From Elizabethkingia argenteiflava (GTDB lineage: Bacteria; Bacteroidota; Bacteroidia; Flavobacteriales; Weeksellaceae), in assembly GCF_009904105.1 (NCBI RefSeq), contig NZ_JAAABJ010000543.1, positions 1-56,670 on the forward strand: a stretch of DNA of 56,670 nt, given 5' to 3'. Below are positions 56,424-56,670 of this stretch, in pieces. Every line of letters begins with the position of its first letter. The stretch's first letter is position 1. The notes beneath the pieces were generated by a model, which saw nothing but the letters and a program-made list of their open reading frames with translations, made no database searches and was not told the DNA's origin. Made by a program: the position numbers and the translations under genes.

Positions 56424-56670
56424 TGAACTTGTTTAAACTTATAGTTTTCTGAGGAATAAAATAACAAAAGCAATATAATGCAAAGAATTCCAAGTTATTA
56501 CAGAAGTTTCAAATCGTATTAATAATGCTTTGAAAGTATCCATCCAAGCATTTGCTTTCTCTATATTGAACCTTCGTTTATATAATTCTTCATCAAAACA
56601 ATAATAATTCTTGGCTGTTTTATTATTCCTGAGATGGGTTTTAATATTGGCGATTATTTTTTCTTTTTCT
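56424..56670 (-). mobile_element. Transposase C-terminal fragment at the right edge (IS5-like)
   Basis: A minus-strand frame enters at 56669 and stops at 56439-56441. It contains CFDEELYKRRFNIEKANAWM and ends AFVILFLRKL, which resembles the C-terminus of IS5-type DDE transposases of Bacteroidota. Only 76 codons are visible; the rest lies outside the window, so intactness cannot be judged. The 16 bases at 56425-56440 may be the terminal repeat, placing the insertion just behind ribA. Confidence 0.65.

Overview
The window looks like chromosomal DNA of a flavobacterium, probably close to the Chryseobacterium/Elizabethkingia group (Weeksellaceae). The evidence is AT-rich sequence, Bacteroidota-type promoters (TTG, about 19 bases, TAnnTTTG), weak ribosome-binding sites, and lineage-typical genes (DUF4254, DUF4292, DUF3810, a gcvH-VanZ pair, a PaaZ of about 830 residues). 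The genus is inferred from gene content only.

Layout. 1-7200: an ilvD-ilvB-ilvN-ilvC-ilvA operon on the minus strand. Ahead of it lie a textbook flavobacterial promoter, a 26-codon leader peptide packed with Ile and Val codons, and a perfect 15-bp terminator hairpin, which together look like a transcription attenuator. 7700-13500: VanZ, gcvH, ruvA, the malic enzyme maeB, a BadF-type sugar kinase and a small conserved protein. Between ruvA and gcvH is an 870-base gap with no gene, at the place where flavobacteria usually carry sprA. 13600-17350: GtrA-like protein, lysophospholipid acyltransferase, sugar MFS transporter and a DUF3810 metalloprotease, plus strand. 17560-22440: two tRNA-Met genes, a TlpA-like thioredoxin protein, clpX, a HIT protein, greA, dtd and a lipoprotein. 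22860-25980: a two-winged-helix methyltransferase, then a full-length alcohol dehydrogenase pseudogene with three visible lesions and a gene-free stretch.

25980-41970 is a phenylacetate catabolon on the minus strand: TetR regulator, paaK, paaE, a small unknown protein, paaA, paaB, paaC, paaD, an IS982 relic, paaG, paaH, paaI, an unknown membrane protein, paaJ, paaY, paaZ, a DUF4918 uracil-DNA-glycosylase-like protein, and an enoyl-CoA hydratase that appears to have its own promoter. Together these would activate phenylacetate to its CoA ester (PaaK), epoxidise the ring (PaaABCE), isomerise to the oxepin (PaaG), open and oxidise the ring (PaaZ), and run beta-oxidation (PaaF-like, PaaH, PaaJ) to acetyl-CoA and succinyl-CoA, with the thioesterases PaaI and PaaY protecting the CoA pool. 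Unusual points are the extra C-terminal DinB/DUF1569-like domain on PaaZ, two embedded unknown proteins, an 80-bp inverted-repeat unit and the IS relic.

42690-56670: clpB, a DECR-type 2,4-dienoyl-CoA reductase, a secreted GH92 alpha-mannosidase, dihydroorotase, and a plus-strand envelope cluster (flippase, dut, DUF4292 lipoprotein, EnvC-like protein, tatA, DUF4254, lipoprotein), ending with ribA and a transposase fragment that runs off the window. The pseudogene, IS relics, long empty gaps and empty sprA slot suggest a genome that has been losing genes, possibly host-associated; this is inference.
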